Positions 18,307-27,381 of a stretch of DNA of 64,000 nucleotides are shown piece by piece. The first letter of the stretch is position 1. Each line of letters starts with the position of its first letter. A program made the translations under genes and the position numbers. Below the pieces are notes generated by a model. The model saw nothing but the letters and a program-made list of their open reading frames with translations, made no database searches and was not told the origin of the DNA. Origin of the DNA: Asanoa ferruginea (lineage in GTDB: Bacteria; Actinomycetota; Actinomycetes; Mycobacteriales; Micromonosporaceae). Location: positions 186,001 through 250,000 of the forward strand of contig NZ_QUMQ01000001.1 of assembly GCF_003387075.1 (NCBI RefSeq). Direction: 5' to 3'.

Positions 18307-19299
18307 TCAATCCCAGCCGTTGCGGCGCAGGAGCCAGGACAGGGCCATGTCGCCGTGCCAGCGCTGGTGCGCGCGGACCAGCGGCGAGGCGTCGTTGGGT
18401 GGGGCGCCGGCCCGGGTCAGGTAGTAGCCGGACATCGACGCGAGCGCGGCGTCGAGCGCGCCCTCCGGTGCCCCGAAGGCGGTCGGGTGCGCGGCCCACA
18501 GAGAATCAGCGTCCAGACCGCCGGCGTACGCCGTGACGAGCAGGATCGCCGTGTCGAACCAGGCCGGGCCGTGGCAGAGCCAGTTCCAGTCGCACAGCCA
18601 GGCCCGGCCACCGGCGTCGATCAGCACGTTGTCGACCCGGAGGTCACAGTGGATCAGTGCGGCACCGGCCGTCTCGGCCAGCGCCGGGGCGGTCGCCTCC
18701 AGGGCGGCCAGCGCGGCCAGGTGATCGCGGGCCGGCTCGGCCCCGGCCGGCAGCGGCACCCGACCGGCCGCGATGCCGCTCCACTCGGCCAGGTCCTCGC
18801 GGAGCATCGTCGACAGCGAAGGCAGCCGCAGATCGACCAACTCCGGCGGCGGGTCGGCGAGCGCGGCCGCCGCGGTGGCCCAGGCGTCCAGCGCCGCCGC
18901 CAGGTCCGCGGCCGACCAGGGCAGCGCCGGGGTGTGCCCGTCGACCGCGTCCAGGCACAGCACGAACCAGTCGGCCGTGGCCAGCGTCCAGCGGAGCCGC
19001 GGCACCGCCACCTCCGGCGGCAGCGCGGCGACGATTCGCGCCTCATGGGCGTACCAGTCGCATAGGTGTCTCTGGTCGAAAGCGCGGGCGGCCTTGACGA
19101 ACACCCGCTCCCCCGCGGCGGTCTCCAGCACCGCGGCGAAGCCGCTGGTGAAGCCGGCGCCGGCGCTGGTCGCCCGGACCACCGGGGAACCGAGCCGCGA
19201 CGCGACGGCCGCGCGCAGGTCAGGCGCGAGCGACTCCCAGGAGGGGCGGACCGCGGTGGCCTCGTAGGCGAACGGAGGCGGCGCGAGCATGCCGGCCAT
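18307..19299 (-). CDS. aminoglycoside phosphotransferase-family kinase
   Basis: A 330-residue APH/choline-kinase-fold small-molecule kinase. The catalytic loop is HCDLRVDN (about 216-223) and the metal-binding Asp is in LCDWNW (about 234), a variant of the usual D-F-G. The nucleotide-binding Lys is in VFVKAARAF (about 68). ATG 19299 or ATG 19290 (MLAPPPF) can be the start. It is divergent from lepA. The family is broad: the substrate may be a sugar, choline or antibiotic, and resistance should not be assumed. Confidence 0.88.
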   Translation of the reverse strand: MAGMLAPPPFAYEATAVRPSWESLAPDLRAAVASRLGSPVVRATSAGAGFTSGFAAVLETAAGERVFVKAARAFDQRHLCDWYAHEARIVAALPPEVAVPRLRWTLATADWFVLCLDAVDGHTPALPWSAADLAAALDAWATAAAALADPPPELVDLRLPSLSTMLREDLAEWSGIAAGRVPLPAGAEPARDHLAALAALEATAPALAETAGAALIHCDLRVDNVLIDAGGRAWLCDWNWLCHGPAWFDTAILLVTAYAGGLDADSLWAAHPTAFGAPEGALDAALASMSGYYLTRAGAPPNDASPLVRAHQRWHGDMALSWLLRRNGWD

Positions 19300-19368
19300 C
19301 CTGCCCTACCGCGCGGGCATGGGAGCATAGAGAGCGACCTTGACGACCGCCGACCAGAACGGACCACC

Positions 19369-21249
19369 GTGCCACCGACGCTCGACCCCGGCACCAACCA
19401 GATCGGTGCCACCGACCCGGCGCGTATCCGCAACTTCTGCATCATCGCCCACATCGACCACGGCAAGTCGACGCTGGCCGACCGGATGTTGCAGTTGACG
19501 GAGGTGGTCGACCCGCGGCAGATGCGCGCGCAATACCTGGACCGGATGGACATCGAGCGCGAGCGCGGCATCACGATCAAGTCGCAGGCGGTCCGGATGC
19601 CGTGGACCGTGCGCGAGGGCGAGCAGGCCGGCGAGAGCGCCGTGCTCAACATGATCGATACGCCCGGGCACGTCGACTTCACCTATGAGGTGTCCCGCAG
19701 CCTGGCCGCGTGCGAGGGCGCGGTGCTGCTGGTCGACGCCGCGCAGGGGATCGAGGCGCAGACGCTGGCCAACCTCTACCTGGCGCTGGAAAACGACCTG
19801 CACATCATCCCGGTGCTCAACAAGATCGACCTGCCGGCGGCGCAGCCCGACAAATACGCCGAGGAGCTGGCCCACCTGATCGGCGGCCGGCCGGAAGACT
19901 GCCTGCGCGTCTCCGGCAAGACCGGCGAGGGCGTGGCGCACCTGCTCGATGAGATCGTCCGGCAGTTCACGCCGCCGGTCGGCGACGCCGCGGCGCCCGC
20001 GCGAGCGATGATCTTCGACTCGGTCTACGACATCTACCGCGGCGTGATCACCTACGTCCGGGTGATCGACGGGAAGATCGAGGCCCGCGACCGGATCAAG
20101 ATGATGTCCACCGGCGCCGTGCACGAGTTGCTGGAGATCGGCGTCATCTCGCCCGAGATGGTCAAGGCGGGTGCCCTCGGTGTCGGCGAGGTCGGCTACC
20201 TGATCACCGGCGTGAAAGACGTCCGGCAGTCCCGGGTCGGCGACACCGTCACCATCAACGGGCGGGCCGCCACCCAGGCGCTCGGCGGCTACAAGGACCC
20301 GAAGCCGATGGTCTACTCGGGCCTCTACCCGATCGACGGCTCCGACTACCCGGCGCTGCGCGACGCGCTCGACCGGCTCAAGCTCAACGACGCCGCGCTC
20401 GTCTACGAGCCGGAGACCAGCGCCGCGCTCGGCTTCGGCTTCCGCGTCGGCTTCCTCGGGCTGCTCCACCTGGAGATCATCCGGGAGCGGCTGGAACGCG
20501 AGTTCGCCCTCGACCTGATCTCCACCGCGCCCAACGTGGTCTACCGCGTGACCATGGACGACGGCGGCGAGCTGACGGTGACCAACCCGAGCGAGTTCCC
20601 GGTCGGCAAGGTCGCCGAGGTCTACGAGCCGGTGGTGCGGGCGACCGTGCTGACGCCCAACGACTACGTCGGCGCCGTGATGGAGCTGTGCCAGGGCCGC
20701 CGTGGCTCGCTGCTCGGCATGGACTACCTGTCGGCCGACCGGGTCGAGCTGCGCTACACGCTGCCGCTCGCCGAGATCATCTACGACTTCTTCGACCAGT
20801 TGAAGAGCCGCACCAAGGGCTACGCCAGCCTCGACTACGAGCCCTCCGGCGAGCAGAAGGCCGACCTGGTCAAGGTCGACATCCTGCTGCACGGCGAGCC
20901 GGTCGACGCGTTCAGCGCGATCGTCCACAAGGACAAGGCCTACAACTACGGCGTCAACATCGCGTCGAAGCTCCAGAAGCTGATCCCCCGGCAGCAGTTC
21001 GAGGTGCCGATCCAGGCCGCGATCGGCAGCCGGGTGATCGCTCGCGAGACGATCCGGGCGATCCGCAAGGACGTGCTGGCCAAGTGCTACGGCGGTGACA
21101 TCACCCGTAAGCGCAAGCTGCTCGAGAAGCAGAAGGAAGGCAAGAAGCGGATGAAGATGGTCGGCCGGGTGGAGGTGCCGCAGGAGGCGTTCATCGCCGC
21201 GCTGTCGACCTCGGACTCGCCCGCCGACATCAAGGCCGCGAAGAAGTGA
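19369..21249 (+). CDS. lepA: elongation factor 4 (LepA)
   Basis: LepA/EF4 is a ribosome-dependent GTPase that affects initiation and back-translocation. The 626-residue product has the G1 motif AHIDHGKST (about 27), a DTPGH motif, NKID, the EF-G-like domains and the LepA-specific C-terminal domain ending in [16 protein letters not shown]. The GTG at 19369 (PPTLDPG follows) matches how relatives begin; the frame is open far upstream but crosses the APH gene. The stop overlaps the Nudix start by 4 bp. Confidence 0.97.
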   Translation: MPPTLDPGTNQIGATDPARIRNFCIIAHIDHGKSTLADRMLQLTEVVDPRQMRAQYLDRMDIERERGITIKSQAVRMPWTVREGEQAGESAVLNMIDTPGHVDFTYEVSRSLAACEGAVLLVDAAQGIEAQTLANLYLALENDLHIIPVLNKIDLPAAQPDKYAEELAHLIGGRPEDCLRVSGKTGEGVAHLLDEIVRQFTPPVGDAAAPARAMIFDSVYDIYRGVITYVRVIDGKIEARDRIKMMSTGAVHELLEIGVISPEMVKAGALGVGEVGYLITGVKDVRQSRVGDTVTINGRAATQALGGYKDPKPMVYSGLYPIDGSDYPALRDALDRLKLNDAALVYEPETSAALGFGFRVGFLGLLHLEIIRERLEREFALDLISTAPNVVYRVTMDDGGELTVTNPSEFPVGKVAEVYEPVVRATVLTPNDYVGAVMELCQGRRGSLLGMDYLSADRVELRYTLPLAEIIYDFFDQLKSRTKGYASLDYEPSGEQKADLVKVDILLHGEPVDAFSAIVHKDKAYNYGVNIASKLQKLIPRQQFEVPIQAAIGSRVIARETIRAIRKDVLAKCYGGDITRKRKLLEKQKEGKKRMKMVGRVEVPQEAFIAALSTSDSPADIKAAKK

Positions 21250-21758
21250 CGGGGCCCGACGCCGGTTTCTGTGGCCGCTGCGGCGCCGCGCTGGCGGGCC
21301 GGCCGGCGACCGTCTGCCCGGCATGCGGTTACCAGCACTACCTCAACGCCCGCCCGACCGCGAGCCTGCTGGTGGTCGACGACGCGGGCCGGTTCCTCGC
21401 GCTGCGCCGGGCAATCGACCCGATGGCCGGGCATTGGGAGGTGCCCGGCGGCTTCTGCGACGGCTTCGAGCACCCGCGCGACGCCGCGGCGCGCGAGGGC
21501 CGTGAGGAACTCGGCTGCGAGGTTCAGATCAAGGACTTCATCGGGATGTACGTCGGCACGTACGAGTTCCAGAACGAGCTCTTGCCGGTCCTGGACTGTT
21601 TCTACTTCGCGTCACTGGACCCGGCCGCGATCCGGCTCGACCCGGCCGAGGCGACCGAGCTGACCTGGTTTGACCTGGCCAAACCGCCGAAGATGGCGTT
21701 CTCGACAATGGACTCCGCCCTCGTCGACGCGACACGATCGTTGCTATCGACGAAATAA
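21246..21758 (+). CDS. Nudix hydrolase with N-terminal zinc ribbon
   Basis: A 170-residue protein. A zinc ribbon (CGRCG at about 9-13 and CPACG at about 26-30) precedes a Nudix domain. The Nudix box spans about 67-89 with GGFCDGFE and REGREELG, a full match to G-x5-E-x7-R-E-U-x-E-E-x-G. NUDT/NudC-like proteins with this layout hydrolyse nucleoside diphosphate-linked compounds such as NADH or ADP-ribose; the exact substrate is unknown. The GTG start overlaps the lepA stop (GTGA), so it is translationally coupled to lepA. Confidence 0.92.
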   Translation: MTGPDAGFCGRCGAALAGRPATVCPACGYQHYLNARPTASLLVVDDAGRFLALRRAIDPMAGHWEVPGGFCDGFEHPRDAAAREGREELGCEVQIKDFIGMYVGTYEFQNELLPVLDCFYFASLDPAAIRLDPAEATELTWFDLAKPPKMAFSTMDSALVDATRSLLSTK

Positions 21759-21828
21759 TTGGTTTGGCTCTTCCGCCCCTCGGGAACTTTCCTCGGCGTC
21801 ACAAACCCCCCGAGGAGGAGGAAGGGCC

Positions 21829-22116
21829 ATGACCGCAGGTGGAATCATCACCGCACTGATTATCGGTCTGATCATTGGTGCACTGGGCCGACTGGTCGTG
21901 CCCGGCCGCCAGAACATCCCGATCTGGCTGACCCTGGTCATCGGTGTCGTCGCCGCGTTGCTGGGCTCCGCCATTGCCCGCGCCGGCGGTTTCGCCGACA
22001 CCGGCGGCTTCGTCGACTGGCGCGAGGTGCTGCTGCAGATCGCTCTCGCCGCCGTCGGTGTGCTGCTGACGGTCAGCATGTACGGCCGCGGCCGGCGCCG
22101 GGTCAGCCGCTACTGA
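21829..22116 (+). CDS. GlsB/YeaQ/YmgE-family small membrane protein
   Basis: A 95-residue, three-segment hydrophobic protein of the transglycosylase-associated (GlsB/YeaQ/YmgE) family, with the typical start GGIITALIIGLIIGALGRLV. These proteins are stress-related, but their mechanism is unknown. It starts with the ATG at 21829 behind a strong GAGGAGGAGGAAGG. It has a promoter gap of about 70 bp from the Nudix gene and is closed by a UUCG-loop terminator. Confidence 0.92.
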   Translation: MTAGGIITALIIGLIIGALGRLVVPGRQNIPIWLTLVIGVVAALLGSAIARAGGFADTGGFVDWREVLLQIALAAVGVLLTVSMYGRGRRRVSRY

Positions 22117-22134
22117 CACCAGCGACAAACCGAG

Positions 22135-22161
22135 ACGGGCGCCCTTCGGGGCGCCCGTTTC
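22135..22161 (+). terminator. 10-bp stem, TTCG-loop terminator
   Basis: ACGGGCGCCC pairs with GGGCGCCCGT around a TTCG loop, followed by TTCCT. It is 18 bp after the GlsB-family gene. Confidence 0.88.
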
Positions 22162-22266
22162 CTATGTGTGACCTGAGGGCCTGTCGTAAAAGAAATTTTC
22201 GTACTAGTCTGCCGCGAGGAAGGTTACCTACATCCCCCGAACCCCCATCGCGGAAGGGAATGCCTG

Positions 22267-23559
22267 GTGAAGACGAGGCGGATACCGTTCCAGGTTGTCA
22301 CGGTGGTCCTTACGGCCGCGCTGCTCGCCAGCGCCTGCGGCAGCGACGATAGCGGCAACGAACAGCAGGCGGACCCCGCCAAGCTCACCGTCTGGATGAT
22401 GGGCGAAGGCGGCGACGCACAGAACACGTTCCTCGATGGCGTCGAGACCGAGTTCAAGAAGAAGCATCCCGGCACCGACGTGGTCGTTCAATACATCCCG
22501 TGGCTCGAGGCGCCGAAGAAGTTCCAGGCGGCGCTCGCCGGCGGCGAAGGCCCCGACGTCACCGAGCTCGGCAACACCGAGACGCAGGGCTGGGCGCAGC
22601 AGGAGGCCCTCGCCGACCTGACCGACCGGCTCGGCGGCTGGGCACCGGGCAAGGACATCCTGCCCGACCTGGTGAAGAACGCCCAGCTCGACGGCAAGCA
22701 ATACGGCATTCCCTGGTACGCCGGGGTGCGCGCGATCTACTACCGCACCGACTGGTTCCAGGAGGCCGGCGTGACACCGCCGAAGACCTGGGACGAGCTG
22801 GTCTCGGTGGCCAAGGCGGTGCAGGCCAAGAAGCCGGGCACCTACGGCATCGCGCTGCCGGGCAACTCCGAGCTGCCGTTCTACTCGTTCCTCTGGGGCG
22901 CCGGCGGTGAGATCGCGACCGACAACGGCGGCACCTGGAAGTCCGGCTACACCTCGGCCGAGTCCCGCCAGGCCGTGAAGTTCTGGACCGACCTGGTCAC
23001 CGTGCACAAGGTGGCACCGCCCGCGGCGGCCGCCTGGAACGAGGTCGACGCGCGCACCCAGTTCGCCACCGGCAAGGCCGCGATGGCGTTCGCCGGGAGC
23101 TGGCAGCAGGCCGCCATGCTGGAGGCCGACCCCAACCTCGACAAGGTCTGGGGCACCTTCCCGATCCCCGGCCCGACCGGCAACGCGGCACCCGCGTTCG
23201 CGGGCGGCTCCGACATCGCGCTCTGGGAAGACAGCAAGGTCAAGGACGTGGCCTGGGACTACATGACCGTGCTGCTCGACAAGCAGAACAACAAGAAGTG
23301 GGCCGACAGCCTCAAGTTCTTCCCGGTCTACACCGACCTGGTCGCGGCGGGCTACAACGATGACAAGATCATGGCGGCCTTCGCGGCGACCATGAAGGCC
23401 ACCAAGCTCACCCCGATGACGCCGAAGTGGGTCGAGGTCAGCCGCACCAAGACGGTGACACAGGCGATGAACACCTCGATCATCAAGGGCCAGAAGACGG
23501 TCGACCAGGCGACGACCGACGCGGCCGCCGAGATCGAGAGCATCCTCAACGCGAAGTGA
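22267..23559 (+). CDS. sugar ABC transporter substrate-binding lipoprotein
   Basis: A 430-residue family 1 (CUT1) solute-binding protein. The N-terminus is a lipoprotein signal with lipobox LLASAC (Cys about 23), so it is anchored outside the membrane. The binding-protein fold has GPDVTELGN (about 98), GIPWYAGVRAIYYRTD (about 145) and GGSDIALW. It has a GTG start behind GAAGGGA. It is first in an operon with two permeases, overlapping the next gene by 4 bp. The layout and permease sequences resemble DasABC/NgcEFG-type oligosaccharide importers; the sugar is not known. Confidence 0.94.
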   Translation: MKTRRIPFQVVTVVLTAALLASACGSDDSGNEQQADPAKLTVWMMGEGGDAQNTFLDGVETEFKKKHPGTDVVVQYIPWLEAPKKFQAALAGGEGPDVTELGNTETQGWAQQEALADLTDRLGGWAPGKDILPDLVKNAQLDGKQYGIPWYAGVRAIYYRTDWFQEAGVTPPKTWDELVSVAKAVQAKKPGTYGIALPGNSELPFYSFLWGAGGEIATDNGGTWKSGYTSAESRQAVKFWTDLVTVHKVAPPAAAAWNEVDARTQFATGKAAMAFAGSWQQAAMLEADPNLDKVWGTFPIPGPTGNAAPAFAGGSDIALWEDSKVKDVAWDYMTVLLDKQNNKKWADSLKFFPVYTDLVAAGYNDDKIMAAFAATMKATKLTPMTPKWVEVSRTKTVTQAMNTSIIKGQKTVDQATTDAAAEIESILNAK

Positions 23560-24548
23560 GCACCGATACCCGCGTCGTTCCCGACGTGACACCGGAGCGG
23601 CCCGCGCCGCCGGCCCGATCATGGAGCCGGGGGCCGGGCCGCCTCCCGTACCTGCTGATGCTGCCCTGTCTGCTCGTGATCACGGCCTTGTTGCTGTGGC
23701 CGCTCGGGCAGATCGTGGTGATGTCGCTCTACGACCTCGACAGCGTGCGTCAGGTCCGTGGCCAGCGCGAATGGCCGTGGGCCGGGCTGGCCAACTACCG
23801 CGAGATCCTGACCGACCCGTTCTTCCAGATGGTGCTGCGCAACACGGTGCTGTTCGCGCTGGCCAACGTCGCGCTGACGATGGTGCTCGGCACGCTGGTC
23901 GGCCTGCTGCTGCACCGGCTCGGCAAGCGGATGGCGGCGTTCGTCGGCGGCTGCGTCCTGCTCGCCTGGGCGACGCCGGCGCTGACCGGCACGATCACCT
24001 GGAAATGGATCTTCGACGACACGAATGGCCTGGTCACCTGGTTGTTCAACGCGCTGCCGGACGGTCTTTCGGCGGCTTTGTTCGGCCGCTCCGACTGGAC
24101 CGGTTACGGGTGGTTCAACGCGCCGCTGTCGTTCTTCTCGATCCTGACGCTGGTCATCGTGTGGCACTCGTTCCCGTTCATCGCGGTGTCGGTGCTGGCC
24201 GGCCTCAAGAGCCTGCCGTCGGAGTTGCTGGAGGCGGCCCGGGTCGACGGCGCCGGCCCGTGGCGGTCGTTCTGGTCGATCACGTTCCCGCTGCTGCGCC
24301 CGGTCTTCGGGATCCTCGTGGTGCTCTCCACGATCTGGGACTTCAAGGTCTTCACGCAGCAGTACGTGCTGGCCGGCGGCACCCAGGACCGCCCGACGTT
24401 CATGCTGTCCATCTACTCGTACGCGACCGCGTTCTCACCGCCGCCGAAATACGGCCTGGGCGCCGCGATCGCCGTCGTGCTCACGGTCATCCTGTTGATC
24501 GTCACCGGCGTGTACGTGCGTACCCTGCTGAAGCAGGAGGAGCTGTGA
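23556..24548 (+). CDS. sugar ABC transporter permease (MalF-type)
   Basis: A 330-residue CUT1 inner-membrane permease with about six hydrophobic segments and the EAA loop EAARVDGAGPWRSFWSITFPLL (about 226-247), which contacts the ATPase. The GTG at 23556 overlaps the binding-protein stop (GTGA). Residues 1-28 are a Pro/Arg-rich cytoplasmic tail. Works with the next permease. Confidence 0.94.
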   Translation: MSTDTRVVPDVTPERPAPPARSWSRGPGRLPYLLMLPCLLVITALLLWPLGQIVVMSLYDLDSVRQVRGQREWPWAGLANYREILTDPFFQMVLRNTVLFALANVALTMVLGTLVGLLLHRLGKRMAAFVGGCVLLAWATPALTGTITWKWIFDDTNGLVTWLFNALPDGLSAALFGRSDWTGYGWFNAPLSFFSILTLVIVWHSFPFIAVSVLAGLKSLPSELLEAARVDGAGPWRSFWSITFPLLRPVFGILVVLSTIWDFKVFTQQYVLAGGTQDRPTFMLSIYSYATAFSPPPKYGLGAAIAVVLTVILLIVTGVYVRTLLKQEEL

Positions 24549-25375
24549 AGCGGTCCGCGCTCAACCTGGCCGGCCTGCTGGTCGCGGCGTTCGCGGTCTT
24601 CCCGGTCGTGTGGATGGTCGCCACCTCGTTCAAGACCACCCCGGAGATCTTCTCCGGTGGCCCGGTGCCGTTCCCGCGGCATCCGACGCTCGCGCACTAC
24701 CGCGCGATCCTGTCGGGCGACCTGATCCCCGGTGTCAGCTTCCTGGACTTCTTCCGCAACAGCGTCGTGGTCGCTTTTTGCACCGTCGTGATCAGCGGTG
24801 TGATCGCGTTGCTGGCGGCGACGGCGGTGTCCCGGTTCCGTTTCCGGTTGCGGACCACCTTCCTGGTCCTGCTGCTGGTGGTCCAGATGATCCCGCTGGA
24901 GGCGCTGGTCATCCCGCTGTTCCTGATGATCCAGCGGCTGGGCCTCTACGACACCCTGGGCAGCCTGGTGCTGACCTATGTGGGCTTCTCGCTCCCGTTC
25001 GCGGTCTGGATGCTCCGCGGTTTCGTGGCCGCGGTCCCGGTGGAGTTGGAGGAAGCGGCCGCGATCGACGGCGCGAGCCGCTTGCAGATCTACCGGCGCA
25101 TCCTGTTCCCGCTGGTGGCCCCCGGCCTGGTGGCGACGAGCATCTTCTCGTTCATCGTGGCCTGGAACGAGCTGATCTTCGCTCTGACGTTCCTCAACGA
25201 CCAGAGCCGCTACACGCTGCCGGTGGCGATGACCTTCTTCTTCGGCCGCGACGACACCGCGTGGGGCCCGGTCATGGCGGCGTCGACGCTGCTCACCCTC
25301 CCGGTGCTGATCTTCTTCCTGATCGTGCAACGACGCATGGTGGGCGGCCTGTCGGCGGGTGCGTTGAAGGGCTGA
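24545..25375 (+). CDS. sugar ABC transporter permease (MalG-type)
   Basis: A 276-residue CUT1 permease, partner of the preceding one, with six hydrophobic segments and the EAA loop EEAAAIDGASRLQIYRRILF (about 176-195). The end, GLSAGALKG, is the usual C-terminus of this class. The GTG at 24545 overlaps the upstream stop by 4 bp. No ATPase gene follows, so the system must use a shared ATPase such as MsiK encoded elsewhere. No sugar hydrolase or LacI regulator is linked. Confidence 0.94.
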   Translation: MKRSALNLAGLLVAAFAVFPVVWMVATSFKTTPEIFSGGPVPFPRHPTLAHYRAILSGDLIPGVSFLDFFRNSVVVAFCTVVISGVIALLAATAVSRFRFRLRTTFLVLLLVVQMIPLEALVIPLFLMIQRLGLYDTLGSLVLTYVGFSLPFAVWMLRGFVAAVPVELEEAAAIDGASRLQIYRRILFPLVAPGLVATSIFSFIVAWNELIFALTFLNDQSRYTLPVAMTFFFGRDDTAWGPVMAASTLLTLPVLIFFLIVQRRMVGGLSAGALKG

Positions 25376-25449
25376 GAGTTCGTGTGTTGTTCGTCTACTA
25401 AGAACGACGCGGACGCCGACATCCTTCGAAGCGGACGGGGTAATCTCCC

Positions 25450-25477
25450 AGCCGCCGCCGGCAGCCGTCCGGCGGCT
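25450..25477 (+). terminator. short GC hairpin after the permease operon
   Basis: AGCCGCCG pairs with CGGCGGCT around a 12-nt loop, 74 bp after the permease stop and 24 bp before the next start. It could end the transporter transcript or be part of the next leader. There is no U tract. Confidence 0.45.
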
Positions 25478-25501
25478 TCGCCATGGGAAGGAAACACAGG
25501 T

Positions 25502-25726
25502 ATGCCGATCTCCATGAACCTGGACGCGGTGCTGGACAAGGCCTACGAGTCGACCCCGTTGACCGAGCTGGCCAACGCACCCGTGTCCGCGCTTGCCGGC
25601 GTCAGTGACGCCGACGCCGAGGCGCTGAAGAAGGCGTTCAACATCAACACCATCGGCGACCTGGCCGGCAACAAGTACGTGACGGCCGCGCAGGCGATCG
25701 CCGAACTCGCCCGCATCGCCAAGTAG
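25502..25726 (+). CDS. small helix-hairpin-helix-like protein
   Basis: A 74-residue protein with the segment ALAGVSDADAEALKKAFNIN (about 23-42) followed by TIGDLAGNKYVTAAQAIAEL. The pattern of a short turn between helices looks like a helix-hairpin-helix, which often binds DNA non-specifically or mediates contacts. The ATG at 25502 is preceded by GGAAGGAAAC. I recognise no named family. It is a single gene, ended by a convergent hairpin. Confidence 0.75.
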   Translation: MPISMNLDAVLDKAYESTPLTELANAPVSALAGVSDADAEALKKAFNINTIGDLAGNKYVTAAQAIAELARIAK

Positions 25727-25734
25727 CGACCGGC

Positions 25735-25765
25735 GGCAGGCGCGGTGCTCAGCGCCGCGCCTGCC
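25735..25765. terminator. 11-bp hairpin between convergent genes
   Basis: GGCAGGCGCGG pairs perfectly with CCGCGCCTGCC around a 9-nt loop, in the 43-bp gap between the small helix-hairpin-helix-like gene and the UPF0303 gene. Probably bidirectional. Confidence 0.82.
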
Positions 25766-25769
25766 CTGC

Positions 25770-26231
25770 CTATCCGGCCTTGGACTCCAGGAAGAGGCCG
25801 AGGGCCTCGACGACGAGGCGGTGGTCGTCGAGTTGCGGCAGGCCCGAGACGGTGACGGTGCCGACCGGGCCGGTTCCCTTGAGGATGATCGGGAAGCAGC
25901 CACCGTGCGCGGCGTACAAGGCGGGGTCGAGGTGGGCCTGCTCCTCGAAGGTGGTGCCGCGGTCGCGGTAGGACTGGCCGATCCGGTAGGAGCTGCGCCC
26001 GAACCGCCGGACGACCCGGATCTTGCGCTCGATCCAGTCGTCGTTGTCGGGCGTGGTGCCGGCCAGCGCGCAGTGGAAGACCTGCTGGTCACCGAGGCGG
26101 ATGTCGACGGTGACCGCGTGCCCGCGCTCCCGGGCCATCCCGACCAGACGACTTCCGAGCTCCCAGGCATCGTCATGGTCAAAGCGGTCGAACCGGAGTC
26201 GTTCTTCCTGCTCCTGAAGCTCTGGCGTCAT
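25770..26231 (-). CDS. UPF0303/DUF336-like (HbpS/GlcG-related) protein
   Basis: A 153-residue cytosolic protein of the DUF336-fold group that includes UPF0303 proteins and heme-binding HbpS-like proteins. Recognisable segments are DIRLGDQQVFHCALAGTTPDN (about 43-63) and HGGCFPIILKGTGPVGTVTVSGLPQLDDH (about 109-137, with the family's GG..P pattern). Biochemical role not settled; heme binding is possible. The ATG at 26231 gives a normal family length. No operon partner. Confidence 0.82.
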   Translation of the reverse strand: MTPELQEQEERLRFDRFDHDDAWELGSRLVGMARERGHAVTVDIRLGDQQVFHCALAGTTPDNDDWIERKIRVVRRFGRSSYRIGQSYRDRGTTFEEQAHLDPALYAAHGGCFPIILKGTGPVGTVTVSGLPQLDDHRLVVEALGLFLESKAG

Positions 26232-26266
26232 GGTTGGCCGTCCCTTTCCTGGATCGTCTCAACGAT

Positions 26267-26590
26267 CTAAGCAGGGCGGCCTGGTTCGCTCGGAGTCGCG
26301 GCCCGGGTCAGCCTGCGCCACCGGTAGTGACGCCACGCGCCGACAACAACCGCGACGGCGACGATCAGCGCGGCAGCGCCTTTCCAGGTCCGCTCGAACC
26401 ACCATCGGTCGTCGCCGAACGCCGCCTCACCGGCCGTCCTGAGCCAGATCAAAACCCAGATCCACTGCCAGCCCCGTGGCCGCGAGAAGTCGTCTGGGTT
26501 CTCGGAGAACGCGATCCACACCATGACCACCGCGGCGGCGAGGGCGAGGAGTGGAATTCCGATGCGCCAGAGGACCTGCCAGAACGACAC
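26267..26590 (-). CDS. hypothetical two-segment membrane protein
   Basis: A 107-residue protein starting at a GTG at 26590 (SFWQVLWRIG), or a few residues earlier at 26620. It has two strongly hydrophobic segments: LLALAAAVVMVWIAF (about 14-28) and AALIVAVAVVVGAWRHY (about 70-86), with a Trp-rich stretch between. Basic residues follow the second segment, so the C-terminus is probably cytosolic. I recognise no family. Confidence 0.55.
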   Translation of the reverse strand: MSFWQVLWRIGIPLLALAAAVVMVWIAFSENPDDFSRPRGWQWIWVLIWLRTAGEAAFGDDRWWFERTWKGAAALIVAVAVVVGAWRHYRWRRLTRAATPSEPGRPA

Positions 26591-26673
26591 CGACCGATCT
26601 TGGCATCCGGCCGACCTCAACCACCAGCGATGTCGATGCCTCTCCTGACCGGCCGGGGGCGGCGCCTGGGGCG

Positions 26674-27381
26674 CTATTCGTAGCGGCGGGTCGCGGCGTG
26701 GCGTGCGCGTTGCGCTGGGGTGTCACAGACGTCGGCGGCCCAGTCGTGGGCTGTGGGGGTTCGGGCTGCCTTGCTCTGGTGGAGGTCGACCGGGGGCGAA
26801 TTGACCGCCGTGGCGCGGGTGGCCGACGGGGTCGCGCCGCCGTGGATGACGCGGTGGCCGTCTCCGGTGGGCGGCGCGCCGTCGGACCAACCGGCGTGCT
26901 CCGCCGTCGCGGTCTGGTCGCGGTGCGGGTCGACGGGGTCGGTCGGGTCAGTCGGCTTGGTGGCCTTGTTGGTTGCGGCCGGTGCGGCCGCTTCGGCCGG
27001 GGCCGAGCGGTAGACGCGGCCGACCTTGTCGGCGCCGGCGCCGCCCGGGACGGTGGCGCGGCCGATCGTGCGGAACGGTCGCAGGGGCCGCATCGGGCGG
27101 CGGCCGGGGCCCGTCGCGGCTGCGCGGACGGCGGCGCCGGCGACCAGGTCGTTGATTTTGACCATCGCGGCGATGCATAGCGGCAGCAGGACGGTGCCCC
27201 AGAGGGGGATCAGCTCGGCCAGGGCCAGGATGATCGCGAGCGCGGTCGCGCCTTCCAGGAAGACGAAGCACAGCGTCGAGCTCGGGTTGAGGTGCTGGAG
27301 GCGCAGCACCCGCGCGTAGAACGGGCGGCCGCTGACCGCCGGGGTTGAGGCGAACGGAGCCGCGAGGCGTCGTGCTGTCAT
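26674..27381 (-). CDS. actinobacterial membrane protein downstream of holA
   Basis: A 235-residue protein. Residues about 13-70 contain RVLRLQHLNPSSTLCFVF and two hydrophobic segments (ALAIILALAELIPLWGTVLLPLCIAAMV), followed by a long Pro/Thr/Ala-rich cytosolic or exported tail (about 85-235) with many TDP repeats. The ATG at 27381 shares its A with the holA stop (TGATG), so the genes are coupled. The hydrophobic half looks conserved in relatives and the tail variable; function unknown. Confidence 0.72.
   Translation of the reverse strand: MTARRLAAPFASTPAVSGRPFYARVLRLQHLNPSSTLCFVFLEGATALAIILALAELIPLWGTVLLPLCIAAMVKINDLVAGAAVRAAATGPGRRPMRPLRPFRTIGRATVPGGAGADKVGRVYRSAPAEAAAPAATNKATKPTDPTDPVDPHRDQTATAEHAGWSDGAPPTGDGHRVIHGGATPSATRATAVNSPPVDLHQSKAARTPTAHDWAADVCDTPAQRARHAATRRYE

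Noticed and set aside
18307-19299. APH-family protein as an aminoglycoside-resistance gene
   Set aside because: The kinase fold is clear, but the family is broad and no resistance context is linked; only the fold is claimed.
22203-22210. ACTAGTCT upstream of the sugar importer as a DasR (dre) half-site
   Set aside because: Left half matches 7 of 8 bases of the dre consensus, but the right half does not match; too weak to claim.
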